From the NCBI GenBank assembly GCA_963714145.1, contig OY970235.1, positions 372,001 through 436,000 of the forward strand: 64,000 bases of DNA, read 5' to 3'. This document shows positions 44,701 to 52,720 of this stretch, one piece after another (positions within the stretch are counted from its first letter, which is position 1; each line of letters begins with the position of its first letter). The notes under the pieces were generated by a model, which did no database searches, had not been told where the DNA came from, and saw only the letters and a list, made by a program, of their open reading frames with translations. Source of the DNA: JBBWZH01 sp035544115 (GTDB lineage Bacteria > Actinomycetota > Actinomycetes > Mycobacteriales > CADCTP01). Position numbers and translations under genes: made by a program.

Positions 44701-44730
44701 AGACCTCCCGCATCCGCGGGAGGTCTTTTT
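44701..44730 (+). terminator. Attenuator terminator upstream of cimA
   Basis: AGACCTCCCGC (44701-44711) pairs perfectly with 44716-44726 around ATCC, and five T residues (44726-44730) follow. Intrinsic terminator located between the leader peptide and cimA, 25 bases before the start codon. Confidence 0.85.
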
Positions 44731-44755
44731 CGTTTGTTCGGGAAAGGAATCCACA

Positions 44756-46327
44756 GTGGACGACCGCTTCCACGTTTACGACACCACCCTGCGCGATGGT
44801 GCCCAACGCGAGGGCATCTCGTACTCGGTGGCGGACAAGCTGGCCGTGGCCCGGCTGCTCGACGGGGTGGGCGTGGGCTTCATCGAGGGTGGCTGGCCCG
44901 GCGCGATGCCCAAGGACACCGAGTTCTTCGAGCGCGCCCGTACCGAGTTGGAGTTGCGGCACGCGGTGCTGGTCGCGTTCGGCGCCACCCGCAAGGCCGG
45001 CGCGCGGGCCGCCACCGACCCGCAGGTGCTGGCCCTGCGGGACGCCCAGACGCCGGTGGTCTGCCTGGTCGCCAAGTCCGACCTGCGGCACGTCACCCAG
45101 GCCCTGCGCACCACGCCCGAGGAGAACCTGGCCATGGTCGCCGACACGGTCGGCTTCCTGGTCGGCGAGGGCCGGCGGGTGTTCCTCGACTGCGAGCACT
45201 TCTTCGACGGCTACAACCACGACCGGGACTACGGCCTGCGCGTGCTGGAGGCCGCCTTCGCCGCCGGTGCCGACGTCGGCGTGCTCTGCGACACCAACGG
45301 CGGCATGCTGCCGATGGGCCTGGGCGCGGTGGTCGGCGAGGTCCGCGACCGCACCGGGTTCCGGCTCGGCATCCACTGCCAGGACGACACCTCCTGCGCG
45401 GTCGCCAACACCCTCGCCGCGGTCGCCGCCGGGGTCACGCACGTGCAGTGCACCGCGAACGGCTACGGCGAGCGAACCGGCAACGCCGACCTGTTCCCGG
45501 TCGTCGCCGGGCTGGTCACCAAGCTCGGGCTGGACGTGCTGCCGCCCGGCTGCCTGAGCGAATCCGTCCGGGTCTCGCACGCCATCGCCGAGATCGCCAA
45601 CATCGCGCCGGACACCCACCAGGCGTACGTGGGCTCGTCCTCGTTCGCGCACAAGGCGGGGCTGCACGCCAGCGCCATCAAGGTCGCCCCGGAGCTCTAC
45701 AACCACATGGATCCCAGCGTGGTCGGCAACGACATGCGGGTGCTGGTGACCGAGATGGCCGGCCGGGCCAGCGTCGAGTTGAAGGGCCGCGAGCTCGGCG
45801 TCGACCTGACCGGACAGTCCGAAGTGGTCGGTCGGGTGGTCGACCGGGTCAAGGCGCTGGAGGCCGACGGCTGGTCCTTCGAGGCCGCCGACGCCTCGTT
45901 CGAGCTGCTGCTGCGGGACGAACTCGGCGAGCGGACCGACCAGCACTTCCAGCTCGAGTCCTACCGGGTGATGGTGGAGCGGCGCGAGGACGGCCGGGTG
46001 GTCAGCGAGGCCACGGTGAAGCTGCACGACGCGAAGGGGGAGCGGATCCTCGCCACCGGCGAGGGCAACGGCCCGGTCAACGCGCTGGACCGGGCGCTGC
46101 GCAGCGCGCTGGGCACGCTGCACCCGGAGCTGGCTTCGCTCGAACTCACCGACTACAAGGTACGCATCCTGGACGGCCGGCACGGCTCCGACGCGGTCAC
46201 CCGGGTACTGGTCGAGACCAGCGACGGCCGCCGCGAGTGGACCACCGTGGGCGTGCACGGCAACGTCATCGAGGCGTCCTGGCTGGCGCTCTCCGACGCG
46301 ATCCGGTTCGGCCTGCTGGCGCCCTGA
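44756..46327 (+). CDS. cimA: Citramalate synthase
   Basis: 523 residues; GTG 44756 with GGAAAGGA (44741-44748). HMG-CoA lyase/isopropylmalate-synthase-like TIM barrel: Y-D-T-T-L-R-D-G-A-Q-R-E-G at the start, C-D-T-N-G-G-M-L-P, G-I-H-C-Q-D-D, and N-G-Y-G-E-R-T-G-N-A. A C-terminal LeuA-type allosteric domain follows (about 390-520). It condenses acetyl-CoA with pyruvate to (R)-citramalate, giving 2-oxobutyrate for isoleucine without threonine; LeuCD and LeuB then process the product. The H-x-Q pattern in place of H-x-H is, as far as I recall, normal for actinobacterial CimA. Val/Ile attenuator upstream. A 7-bp stem (46316-46334) spans the stop codon. Confidence 0.93.
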   Translation: MDDRFHVYDTTLRDGAQREGISYSVADKLAVARLLDGVGVGFIEGGWPGAMPKDTEFFERARTELELRHAVLVAFGATRKAGARAATDPQVLALRDAQTPVVCLVAKSDLRHVTQALRTTPEENLAMVADTVGFLVGEGRRVFLDCEHFFDGYNHDRDYGLRVLEAAFAAGADVGVLCDTNGGMLPMGLGAVVGEVRDRTGFRLGIHCQDDTSCAVANTLAAVAAGVTHVQCTANGYGERTGNADLFPVVAGLVTKLGLDVLPPGCLSESVRVSHAIAEIANIAPDTHQAYVGSSSFAHKAGLHASAIKVAPELYNHMDPSVVGNDMRVLVTEMAGRASVELKGRELGVDLTGQSEVVGRVVDRVKALEADGWSFEAADASFELLLRDELGERTDQHFQLESYRVMVERREDGRVVSEATVKLHDAKGERILATGEGNGPVNALDRALRSALGTLHPELASLELTDYKVRILDGRHGSDAVTRVLVETSDGRREWTTVGVHGNVIEASWLALSDAIRFGLLAP

Positions 46328-46590
46328 GCGCCAGCCCGGACCAATGGTCTGGACCACCGCCGTCCCGCCGGCGATCCCGGCGAGCGCCGGTGCCGGACCA
46401 GCCGACGCGGCCACCCGTACCGGTGCGACCCACCCCGGGACGGACGCGCCGGCCGACCGCACGGACGTCCGCCCCGCGCCGAACCGGGCCGGCGCGGCCC
46501 GTCCCGAGTGGACCGTGCCCATCCGGGCGGATCGTGGTCAGCCGGCCGGGCCGAGCGGCCGGGTCGGTGGTGTGCTGCTCGCCGCCGCGG

Positions 46591-46911
46591 TCAGTCGTGC
46601 TGGTGTGATCCACCGGCCGGGCTGGCCGCGGCCGGAGCCGCCGCCTCGGTGGCGGCCCGGGCCGCGCAGGCGGCGCAGTTGTGCGGCGGGCGGGCCGGGC
46701 GTTGCGGGGCGGGCCGGTGCGGCAGCGGGCCGCTGGGCAGCCGGGCCGCGGTCAACGTCGCCAGCACACCGAGCAGCAGCAGTGGCAGGCCGAGCAGCCG
46801 GACGGTCAGGCTGCCGCCGTGCAGCCACGGCAGCGCGCCGGCCGTCAGCAGCGTGGCGGCGAGCAGGCCGAGTGCGACGGCGGCTGCCCGCCGTTCCCGC
46901 GTGGTCGTCAC
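46591..46911 (-). CDS. Small two-TM membrane protein
   Basis: 106 residues, starting GTG (complement 46909-46911). Begins V-T-T-T-R-E-R-R, then two hydrophobic helices (about residues 9-28 and 35-53). A Pro/Arg-rich cytoplasmic or external stretch follows, then a C-x-x-C (C-A-A-C) motif and a His-rich end (G-G-S-H-Q-H-D). The CxxC/His tail may bind metal. A GATACT -10-like box sits 6 bases before the start, so the transcript is probably leaderless and divergent from the FAH-gltX unit. Not a recognised family. Confidence 0.6.
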   Translation of the reverse strand: MTTTRERRAAAVALGLLAATLLTAGALPWLHGGSLTVRLLGLPLLLLGVLATLTAARLPSGPLPHRPAPQRPARPPHNCAACAARAATEAAAPAAASPAGGSHQHD

Positions 46912-46984
46912 CCGCCCAGTATCGCCTGCCCGCCGGACCGCCCGGAGGTCGGCCGCCCGGCCGGCGCGGGTAGCCTGGTCGTTT

Positions 46985-47773
46985 GTGCGTATCGCTCGGT
47001 TTCGCGTCCCCAGCGGGGGAGTCACCTTCGGCGTGGTGGAGGGCGAGGTGGGAGCGCCGGACGACGCGCTCACCGTGGCCGCCATCGACGACCATCCCTT
47101 CGGGCCGATCACGTTCAGCGGCCCGCGGTGGGCCCTGCCGGACGTCCAGTTGCTGGCCCCGGTGCTGCCCAGCAAGGTGATTGGCATCGGCCGCAACTAC
47201 GCGGCGCACGCCGCCGAACTCGGCAACGAGGTGCCGGCCGCGCCGCTGATCTTCCTCAAGCCGAACACCACGGTGATCGGCCCGCAGGACGCGATCCGGC
47301 TGCCGGTCGACTCGCACCAGGTCGAGTACGAGGGCGAGCTGGCCGTGGTGATCGGCGTGCCGGTGCGCGACGTCCCGCGGGAGAAGGCGCTGGCCGTGGT
47401 GCTCGGCTTCACCTGCGGCAACGACGTGACCGCGCGCGACCAGCAGCAGGCCGACGGGCAGTGGACCCGGGCCAAGGGGCACGACTCGTTCGGCCCGCTC
47501 GGCCCCTGGATCGAGACCGTGCTCGACCCGGCCGACCTCGCCATCCAGACCACATTGGACGGTGCGGTCCGCCAGGACGCGCGCACCTCGCTGCTGCTGC
47601 ACGACGTCCCGACGATCATCTCGTACGTCTCGCACGTGATGACGCTGCTGCCCGGGGATGTGATCATGACCGGAACCCCGGCGGGCGTCGGCAAGATGGC
47701 CGCCGGCCAGACCGTGTCGGTCACTATCGAGGGCATCGGCACCCTGTCGAACCCGGTCCGGGAGCGGTCATGA
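46985..47773 (+). CDS. Fumarylacetoacetate hydrolase (FAH) family protein
   Basis: 262 residues from GTG 46985. A TAGCCT box at 46972-46977 seven bases upstream indicates a leaderless transcript. FAH-family fold with the metal ligands in V-E-Y-E-G-E-L-A-V-V-I-G (Glu-x-Glu) and the later G-N-D-V-T-A-R-D-x-Q. The motifs R-N-Y-A-A-H-A-A-E-L and M-T-G-T-P-A-G-V-G are also present. Likely acts on a 2-oxo/acylpyruvate-type substrate (hydrolase, or oxaloacetate decarboxylase/tautomerase-like); substrate not determinable. Conserved neighbour of gltX (Rv2993c in M. tuberculosis), with a 4-base ATGA overlap. Confidence 0.9.
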   Translation: MRIARFRVPSGGVTFGVVEGEVGAPDDALTVAAIDDHPFGPITFSGPRWALPDVQLLAPVLPSKVIGIGRNYAAHAAELGNEVPAAPLIFLKPNTTVIGPQDAIRLPVDSHQVEYEGELAVVIGVPVRDVPREKALAVVLGFTCGNDVTARDQQQADGQWTRAKGHDSFGPLGPWIETVLDPADLAIQTTLDGAVRQDARTSLLLHDVPTIISYVSHVMTLLPGDVIMTGTPAGVGKMAAGQTVSVTIEGIGTLSNPVRERS

Positions 47774-49269
47774 GTGAGCCTGCTAGCGCCGTCCGGGTCA
47801 GGTTCCCCCCGTCGCCGACCGGCGACCTGCATGTCGGCAACATCCGCAGCGCGCTGTTCAACTGGGCGTACGCCCGGCACAACGGCGGCACCTACATCCT
47901 GCGGATCGAGGACACCGACCGGGCCCGCAGCACCGAGGAGTCCTACCGCGGCATCCTGGCCGACCTGCGCTGGCTCGGCCTCGACTGGGACGAGGGCCCC
48001 GAGGTCGGCGGTCCGCACGCGCCGTACCGGCAGTCCGAGCGGGGCGAGATCTACGCCGACATCGCCCGGCGACTGCAGGCCGGCGGCGCCGCCTACCACT
48101 GCTACTGCACGCCGGCCGAGGTCGAGGCCCGGGCCAAGGCCGCCGGCCGGCCGGCCGGCTACGACGGGCACTGCCGCACGCTGACCGCCGAGCAGGTGGC
48201 CGGGTACCAGGCCGAGGGCCGCAAGCCGGCGCTGCGGCTGCGGATGCCCGACCGGCCGATCGTGTTCGACGACCTGATCCGCGGCGAGGTCCGGTTCGAG
48301 CCCGAGCACGTGCCCGACTACGTCCTGGTCCGGGCCGACGGGTTCCCGCTCTACCCGCTGGTGAACCCCGTCGACGACGCGCTGATGGGGGTCACCCATG
48401 TACTGCGCGGGGAAGACCTGCTCTCCTCCACGCCGCGGCAGATCGCGCTGTACGAGGCGCTGCGCGCGGTCGGGGCGTCCACAGCGGACCCCCCGCGGTT
48501 CGGCCACCTGCCGTTCGTCGTCGGCGAGGGCAACACCAAACTGTCCAAACGCAACACTCCGGAGGTGTCGCTGGCCTACTGCCGGGCCAGCGGCATCCTG
48601 CCCGAGGCGCTGCTGAACTACCTCGCGCTGCTCGGCTGGTCCATCGGCGACGATCGCGAACTGTTCACTGTGGACGAGATGGCCGCCGCGTTCACGCTGG
48701 AGCGGGTCTCCCGCAACCCGGCCCGGTTCGACCCGAAGAAGCTGCTGGCGATCAACGGGGTGAAGATCCGCGAGCTGCCCCCGGCCGAGTTCGGCCGGCG
48801 GATCCTGCCGTTCCTGCAGGCCGCGGGCGCGGTCAGCGACCCGCCCACGGTCGAGCAGGCCGCGCTGATCCGGGCCGCCGGGCCGCTGGTGCAGGAGCGG
48901 ATCTCCGCGCTCACCGAAGCCGCCGATCTGCTCGGCTTCCTGCTCGTCGACGACGCCGCGTTCGCCGTCGACCCGGCCGCGGCCGAGCGGCACCTCGGCC
49001 CGGACGCCGAGCCGGTGCTCGCCGCCGCCGTCGCCGCCGTGCAGGCGCTGCCGGAGTGGACCGCCGGCGAGCTCGAGACGGCCCTGCGCGCCGCGCTCAT
49101 CGAAGGCCTGGGCCGCAAGCCCAAGCAGGCGTTCGGCCCGGTCCGGGTCGCCGTCACCGGCCGCACCGTCTCCCCGCCGCTGTTCGAGTCGCTCGAGCTG
49201 CTCGGCCGCGACCGGTCGCTGCACCGGCTCACCGCCGCGCTCGACCGCACCACCACGGCGGCCCGCTGA
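47770..49269 (+). CDS. gltX: Glutamyl-tRNA synthetase
   Basis: 499 residues, ATG 47770 overlapping the FAH stop. Class Ib synthetase: P-S-P-T-G-D-L-H-V-G-N (HIGH region, here H-V-G-N), zinc-finger-like C-Y-C-T...C-R region, and K-L-S-K-R (KMSKS loop). A helical anticodon-binding domain follows. It attaches Glu to tRNA-Glu. In actinobacteria lacking GlnRS it also mischarges tRNA-Gln, which GatCAB then amidates. That fits the tRNA-Gln and tRNA-Glu genes lying just downstream (49348-49521). Confidence 0.97.
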   Translation: MSEPASAVRVRFPPSPTGDLHVGNIRSALFNWAYARHNGGTYILRIEDTDRARSTEESYRGILADLRWLGLDWDEGPEVGGPHAPYRQSERGEIYADIARRLQAGGAAYHCYCTPAEVEARAKAAGRPAGYDGHCRTLTAEQVAGYQAEGRKPALRLRMPDRPIVFDDLIRGEVRFEPEHVPDYVLVRADGFPLYPLVNPVDDALMGVTHVLRGEDLLSSTPRQIALYEALRAVGASTADPPRFGHLPFVVGEGNTKLSKRNTPEVSLAYCRASGILPEALLNYLALLGWSIGDDRELFTVDEMAAAFTLERVSRNPARFDPKKLLAINGVKIRELPPAEFGRRILPFLQAAGAVSDPPTVEQAALIRAAGPLVQERISALTEAADLLGFLLVDDAAFAVDPAAAERHLGPDAEPVLAAAVAAVQALPEWTAGELETALRAALIEGLGRKPKQAFGPVRVAVTGRTVSPPLFESLELLGRDRSLHRLTAALDRTTTAAR

Positions 49270-49347
49270 GCAGAACCGTTTTGGACCTGATCGCAGCCGT
49301 CAGCTAGGATCAGTTACCGATGCGCCGCTGGCAAAGGGTCGTATCAA

Positions 49348-49419
49348 TGGGGTATGGGGTAATTGGCAGCCCAACGGATTCTGGTTCCGTTAGTCTAGGT
49401 TCGAGTCCTGGTACCCCAG
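49348..49419 (+). tRNA. tRNA-Gln (CTG anticodon)
   Basis: Cloverleaf by eye: acceptor TGGGGTA/TACCCCA, anticodon stem ACGGA/TCCGT with loop TTCTGGT (anticodon CTG), T-loop TTCGAGT. Discriminator G; CCA not encoded. 72 nt. Confidence 0.95.
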
Positions 49420-49448
49420 CTCTCGTGGATCTACCGCACCACCAGCCC

Positions 49449-49521
49449 GGCCCCGTCGTCTAGTGGCCTAGGACGCCGCCCTCTCAAGGCGGTAGCGCCG
49501 GTTCGAATCCGGTCGGGGCTA
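49449..49521 (+). tRNA. tRNA-Glu (CTC anticodon)
   Basis: Acceptor GGCCCCG pairs with CGGGGCT (first pair G-T), anticodon stem CCGCC/GGCGG with loop CTCTCAA (anticodon CTC), T-loop TTCGAAT. Discriminator A; CCA not encoded. 73 nt. Confidence 0.93.
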
Positions 49522-49530
49522 CACCCTGCG

Positions 49531-49566
49531 GGACCCCTGTCCGCCGAAGGCGGACCTAGGGGTTCC
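49531..49566 (+). terminator. Hairpin after the tRNA pair
   Basis: Inner stem GTCCGCC (49539-49545) with GGCGGAC (49549-49555). The outer stem of GACCCC with GGGGTTC extends it. Probable terminator of the tRNA transcript. Confidence 0.6.
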
Positions 49567-49947
49567 GCAATGTTTGCTTTGGGCCACCCATCGGCCGCTT
49601 CGCAGCGATGGGACCCGGCCCGGAGGTCCCCCGGGAGCACTTGGGTTGTGGTGGGGGTGTCATCTTTTCTGGCCCTCGCGGGGGCGGCCGCCGTCTTGTG
49701 CGTTGACCTCGGGTTTTGGGCTGGTACGTATGGGACGTTTGTCCTTTGTGTAGCGGTGGCCGAAGATCCCTGGGGCACCTGGGTTGCGGTCGGGGAGGGT
49801 CGCCCGATTCCGGCATTGCTGGGGTGGGCGCTGTCTTGTGGGTGGGGCTGGTGTGCGTGGGCGTCTTGTCTGCTTGTGGGTGGTCGTGGGTGGGTGGGCG
49901 TGACAGGATGCGGCGATCTGTCGGTTCTGTACGAAAGGTGAGTGGGT
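49567..49947. other. G/T-skewed non-coding stretch
   Basis: About 380 bases without a convincing gene. The + strand is strikingly rich in G and T from about 49630 to 50100. It holds two diverged copies of a block near 49627-49660 and 49769-49803 (CCC...GGGAGCACTTGGGTTGTGG against ...GGGGCACCTGGGTTGCGG), and a small stem CCCATCG/CGATGGG at about 49588-49613. Short open frames exist on both strands but lack protein-like composition. Confidence 0.4.
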
Positions 49948-50697
49948 GTGGCTGGATGTCGGTGGTTGGGCTGGCGGTCGGCTCTCCTGATGGTTGTGGT
50001 GGTGGTGCTGGGGGTGCCTGCGGGGGCGGCGTCGGCTGCGGCGGCGCCGGTTGGGGCGGGCGGCTCGCCGGGGGTGGCGGGGGCGGGGTTGCCTGGGTGG
50101 CTGCCGTTTGTGGCGGTGGTGCGGTCGGTCGACCCGGTCACGGCGGCGGATATGACGGGGGTGTCCTGGCGGCCGGGGTGCCCGGTGCCGCTGTCCGATC
50201 TGCGGCTGGTGGACATGACGTTCTGGGGCTTCGACGGGCGTCCGCAGCTCGGTGAACTGGTGGTGCACGCGGACGTTGCGCGGAACGTCGTGGGCGTGTT
50301 CCGGACCCTGTACTACGCGCGGTTCCCGATCCGCCGGATGGAACGGGTGGACCGCTACGGTGCCGACGACGACGCCTCGATGGCCGCGGACAACACCAGC
50401 GCGTTCAACTGTCGCCCGATCACCGGCAGCACCACCCGCTTCTCGATCCACTCGTACGGCAAGGCGATCGACATCAACACGGTCGAGAACCCGTACGTCA
50501 GCTCCACCCTCGGCGTGCTGCCGCCGGCCGGCGCCGCCTTCACCGACCGGGCCGACGTTCGGCCCGGGATGATCGTCGCCGGCGACGAGGTGACCAGCGC
50601 GTTCGCCGCGGTCGGCTTCGCCTGGGGCGGTGCCTGGACAGACCCCGTCGACTACCAGCACTTCGAGACGGTCGACGACCCGCGCCCGCCGGCATAG
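49948..50697 (+). CDS. Secreted M15-family (VanY-like) peptidoglycan peptidase
   Basis: 249 residues from GTG 49948 with AAAGGTGAG upstream; GTG 49942 is the alternative. An N-terminal signal peptide (R-S-A-L-L-M-V-V-V-V-V-L-G-V...A-S-A) is followed by an Ala/Gly linker. The catalytic domain shows the zinc-site pattern of Peptidase_M15_4: S-I-H-S-Y-G-K-A-I-D-I-N (His and Asp ligands) and Y-Q-H-F-E (third ligand and nearby Glu). Acts outside the membrane on peptide cross-links, probably as a D,D- or L,D-carboxypeptidase/endopeptidase. Confidence 0.88.
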   Translation: MAGCRWLGWRSALLMVVVVVLGVPAGAASAAAAPVGAGGSPGVAGAGLPGWLPFVAVVRSVDPVTAADMTGVSWRPGCPVPLSDLRLVDMTFWGFDGRPQLGELVVHADVARNVVGVFRTLYYARFPIRRMERVDRYGADDDASMAADNTSAFNCRPITGSTTRFSIHSYGKAIDINTVENPYVSSTLGVLPPAGAAFTDRADVRPGMIVAGDEVTSAFAAVGFAWGGAWTDPVDYQHFETVDDPRPPA

Positions 50698-50920
50698 CGC
50701 CGGGGCCACCGCCCCGCGGCCAACCGGGCTCGCGGCCAATGAGGCCCCTCAGTCGGGGGGACACGCTGTGCCAGGCCGGGACATCTTTGACCGGGATGGT
50801 TACCTGGTGGATTCTCTCTGCTACTTTCCGTAGATAGGAATCGGACGGACGGCGATTGAGGGAGTGTCCGGTTCGGTTCCTGGTCCGGTGGGACGGCGCG
50901 GGACGGCCGGGGAGTCTGTG

Positions 50921-52597
50921 GTGGCGGATGACGGTCCGGTGGAGCGGTTCTGTGCGGGTCTGCGGCGGCTGCAGCAGGGCTCCGGGCTGAGCCCGGCGGA
51001 GCTGGGCCGGCGCCTCGGCTACGGCCGCTCACAGATGTACGAGATCCTCAACGGGCGGATCGGACGTCCGCCGGACTGGGATCGGCTGGTCGAGCCGCTC
51101 GTGCGGACGTGCACGCCCGGTGACCCGGAGCGGGCGGTCGCCGACTGGCGGCGCCGGCATCACGTCCTGGTGCAGGTGTACGACGCGCTGCGGCAGTTGC
51201 CGGTACCGAGCCGCGGCGGCCAGCCGGCCAGGGCCAACCGGGCCCGGGTGCCGGGGCGGCTGCCGGCCGAACCGGCCGCGTTCGTCGGGCGGCGCACCGA
51301 ACTGGCTGAGCTGGACCAGCTGCTCGTCCCTCGCCCGGCCCGGGACGGTGGGACCGCGCTGACCGCGATCTGCGGGGTGGCCGGCGTCGGGAAGACCACG
51401 CTGGCGGTGCGCTGGGCCAGCCGGGTCGCCGACCGGTTCCCGGACGGCCTGCTGTACGTCAACCTGCGCGGCTACGACCCCGAGCGGGCGATGCCGCCGG
51501 CGGACGCGGTCGCCGTGTTCCTGCGCGCCTGCGGGCTGACCGGCCGCGAGATCCCGGCCGACCTCGGCGCCCGGGTGACCCGCTACCGCGCCGAGGTCGC
51601 CGACCGCCGGATGCTGATCCTGATCGACAACGCCGCCGTCGCCGACCAGGTGCGGCCGCTGCTGCCCGGCGCTCCCGGCTGCGCCACCCTCGTCACCAGC
51701 CGGGACCCGCTGGCCGGCCTCGTCGCCCGGGACGGCGCCCGCCGGCTGTACCTGGATGTGCTGCCGCCGCCGGATGCGGTCGGCCTGCTCCGCGCCATCC
51801 TCGGCGCCCGCGCGCTGGTCGACCCGGCCGCCACCGAGGACCTGGCCGCGCAGTGTGCCCGGCTGCCGCTGGCGTTGTGCATCGCAGCCGAGGCGACCAC
51901 CGCGCGGGCCACCGTCCCGCTCTCCGAGCTGGTCGCCGAGCTGGCCGGTCAGCGCCGCCGGCTGACCCTGCTCGACCCGGCCGCCGAGGCCCGCGCCGCG
52001 ATCCGGGCCGTCTTCTCGTGGGCGTACCAGCAGCTGCCGGCCGGCGCCGCGCGCGCGTTCCGCCGGCTCGGCCTGCACCCCGGCCCGGACATCGACCCGT
52101 ACGCCGCCGCCGCGCTGCTCGGCACCCCGCTGGCCACGGCCGAACGGTTGCTCGACGTCCTCACCCGGGCCCGCCTGCTCCACCGCACCGACCATCCCCG
52201 CGCCGGTGCCGGCGGCCGGCCCGACGAGACCGCCACCGCCGGCGCGTCGCTGAGCAGCGGCCCGACCGGCGGGACGGGCGGCCGGGCCGGTGCGGGCGCC
52301 ACCGCTGCTGACATTGCCTCTGCTGGCTCCGGCGGGGTTGAGGTCGGCCGGGCCGGCTCCGGCGGTGCTGACATCGGCAGGGCTGGCACCGGTGGTGACA
52401 TCGGCCGAGCTGGCACCGGTGGTGACATCGGCAGGGCTGGCGCCGCCGGTGGTGACGTCAGCGGTGGTGACTCCGGCGATGGTGACGTCAGCGGTGCTGG
52501 CGCCGCCGATGGTGACGTCGCCGCACCTGGCGTCGCCCCACCTGGTGTCGCCCCAGCTTGGCGTCGGCGGAGCTGGCGTCGGCCGGGCTGGCGTTGA
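50921..52597 (+). CDS. XRE-HTH / NB-ARC ATPase regulator, N-terminal part
   Basis: Start GTG 50921 (GGGGAG upstream); GTG 50864 is a longer alternative. A helix-turn-helix of the XRE type covers residues about 5-60 (L-S-P-A-E-L-G-R-R-L-G-Y-G-R-S-Q-M-Y-E-I-L-N-G). The NB-ARC domain begins F-V-G-R-R-T-E-L-A-E-L; Walker A is G-V-A-G-V-G-K-T-T-L and Walker B L-I-L-I-D-N. The winged-helix part follows to about codon 425. After L-L-H-R-T-D-H the frame enters a Gly/Ala-rich repetitive stretch and ends at 52597, without reaching the usual M-H-D-L-L-R-G-Y element. That element is found in another frame downstream. AfsR-like STAND regulator, apparently split by a frameshift. Confidence 0.8.
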   Translation: MADDGPVERFCAGLRRLQQGSGLSPAELGRRLGYGRSQMYEILNGRIGRPPDWDRLVEPLVRTCTPGDPERAVADWRRRHHVLVQVYDALRQLPVPSRGGQPARANRARVPGRLPAEPAAFVGRRTELAELDQLLVPRPARDGGTALTAICGVAGVGKTTLAVRWASRVADRFPDGLLYVNLRGYDPERAMPPADAVAVFLRACGLTGREIPADLGARVTRYRAEVADRRMLILIDNAAVADQVRPLLPGAPGCATLVTSRDPLAGLVARDGARRLYLDVLPPPDAVGLLRAILGARALVDPAATEDLAAQCARLPLALCIAAEATTARATVPLSELVAELAGQRRRLTLLDPAAEARAAIRAVFSWAYQQLPAGAARAFRRLGLHPGPDIDPYAAAALLGTPLATAERLLDVLTRARLLHRTDHPRAGAGGRPDETATAGASLSSGPTGGTGGRAGAGATAADIASAGSGGVEVGRAGSGGADIGRAGTGGDIGRAGTGGDIGRAGAAGGDVSGGDSGDGDVSGAGAADGDVAAPGVAPPGVAPAWRRRSWRRPGWR

Positions 52598-52720
52598 GCC
52601 GGGCGGTGTCGCCGCGGCCGGTGGGCCGGGCGCCGCCCGGGTTGGAGCTGCCGGCGTCGGCGATCGGTCTGGCGGCCGCGCCGGCGCCGGCCCGGGCGGG
52701 ACGGCCGGCAGCCGCGTCAC
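52198..52720 (+). repeat. Expanded degenerate repeat inside the NB-ARC linker
   Basis: About 500 bases of tandemly drifting 27-30-base units; the clearest two 27-base copies lie near 52377-52430. They encode G-R-A-G-T-G-G-D-I-type units in the upstream frame and L-A-P-V-V-T-S-A-type units in the downstream frame. Relatives normally have only a short linker here. The switch of reading frame occurs somewhere in this tract. Confidence 0.7.

Noticed and set aside
44756..46327. Loss of a metal ligand (H-x-Q instead of H-x-H) in citramalate synthase
   Set aside because: As far as I recall, actinobacterial CimA proteins share the H-x-Q-D-D pattern, so it is not a lesion specific to this gene.
46344..46590. 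Open frames on both strands after cimA
   Set aside because: Pro/Ala/Arg low complexity, no start signals. Only the minus-strand two-TM protein (46591-46911) looks real.
49570..49941. Open frame of 123 codons after the tRNA genes
   Set aside because: Trp/Gly/Val-rich composition follows the G/T skew; it overlaps the tRNA terminator and has no ribosome site.
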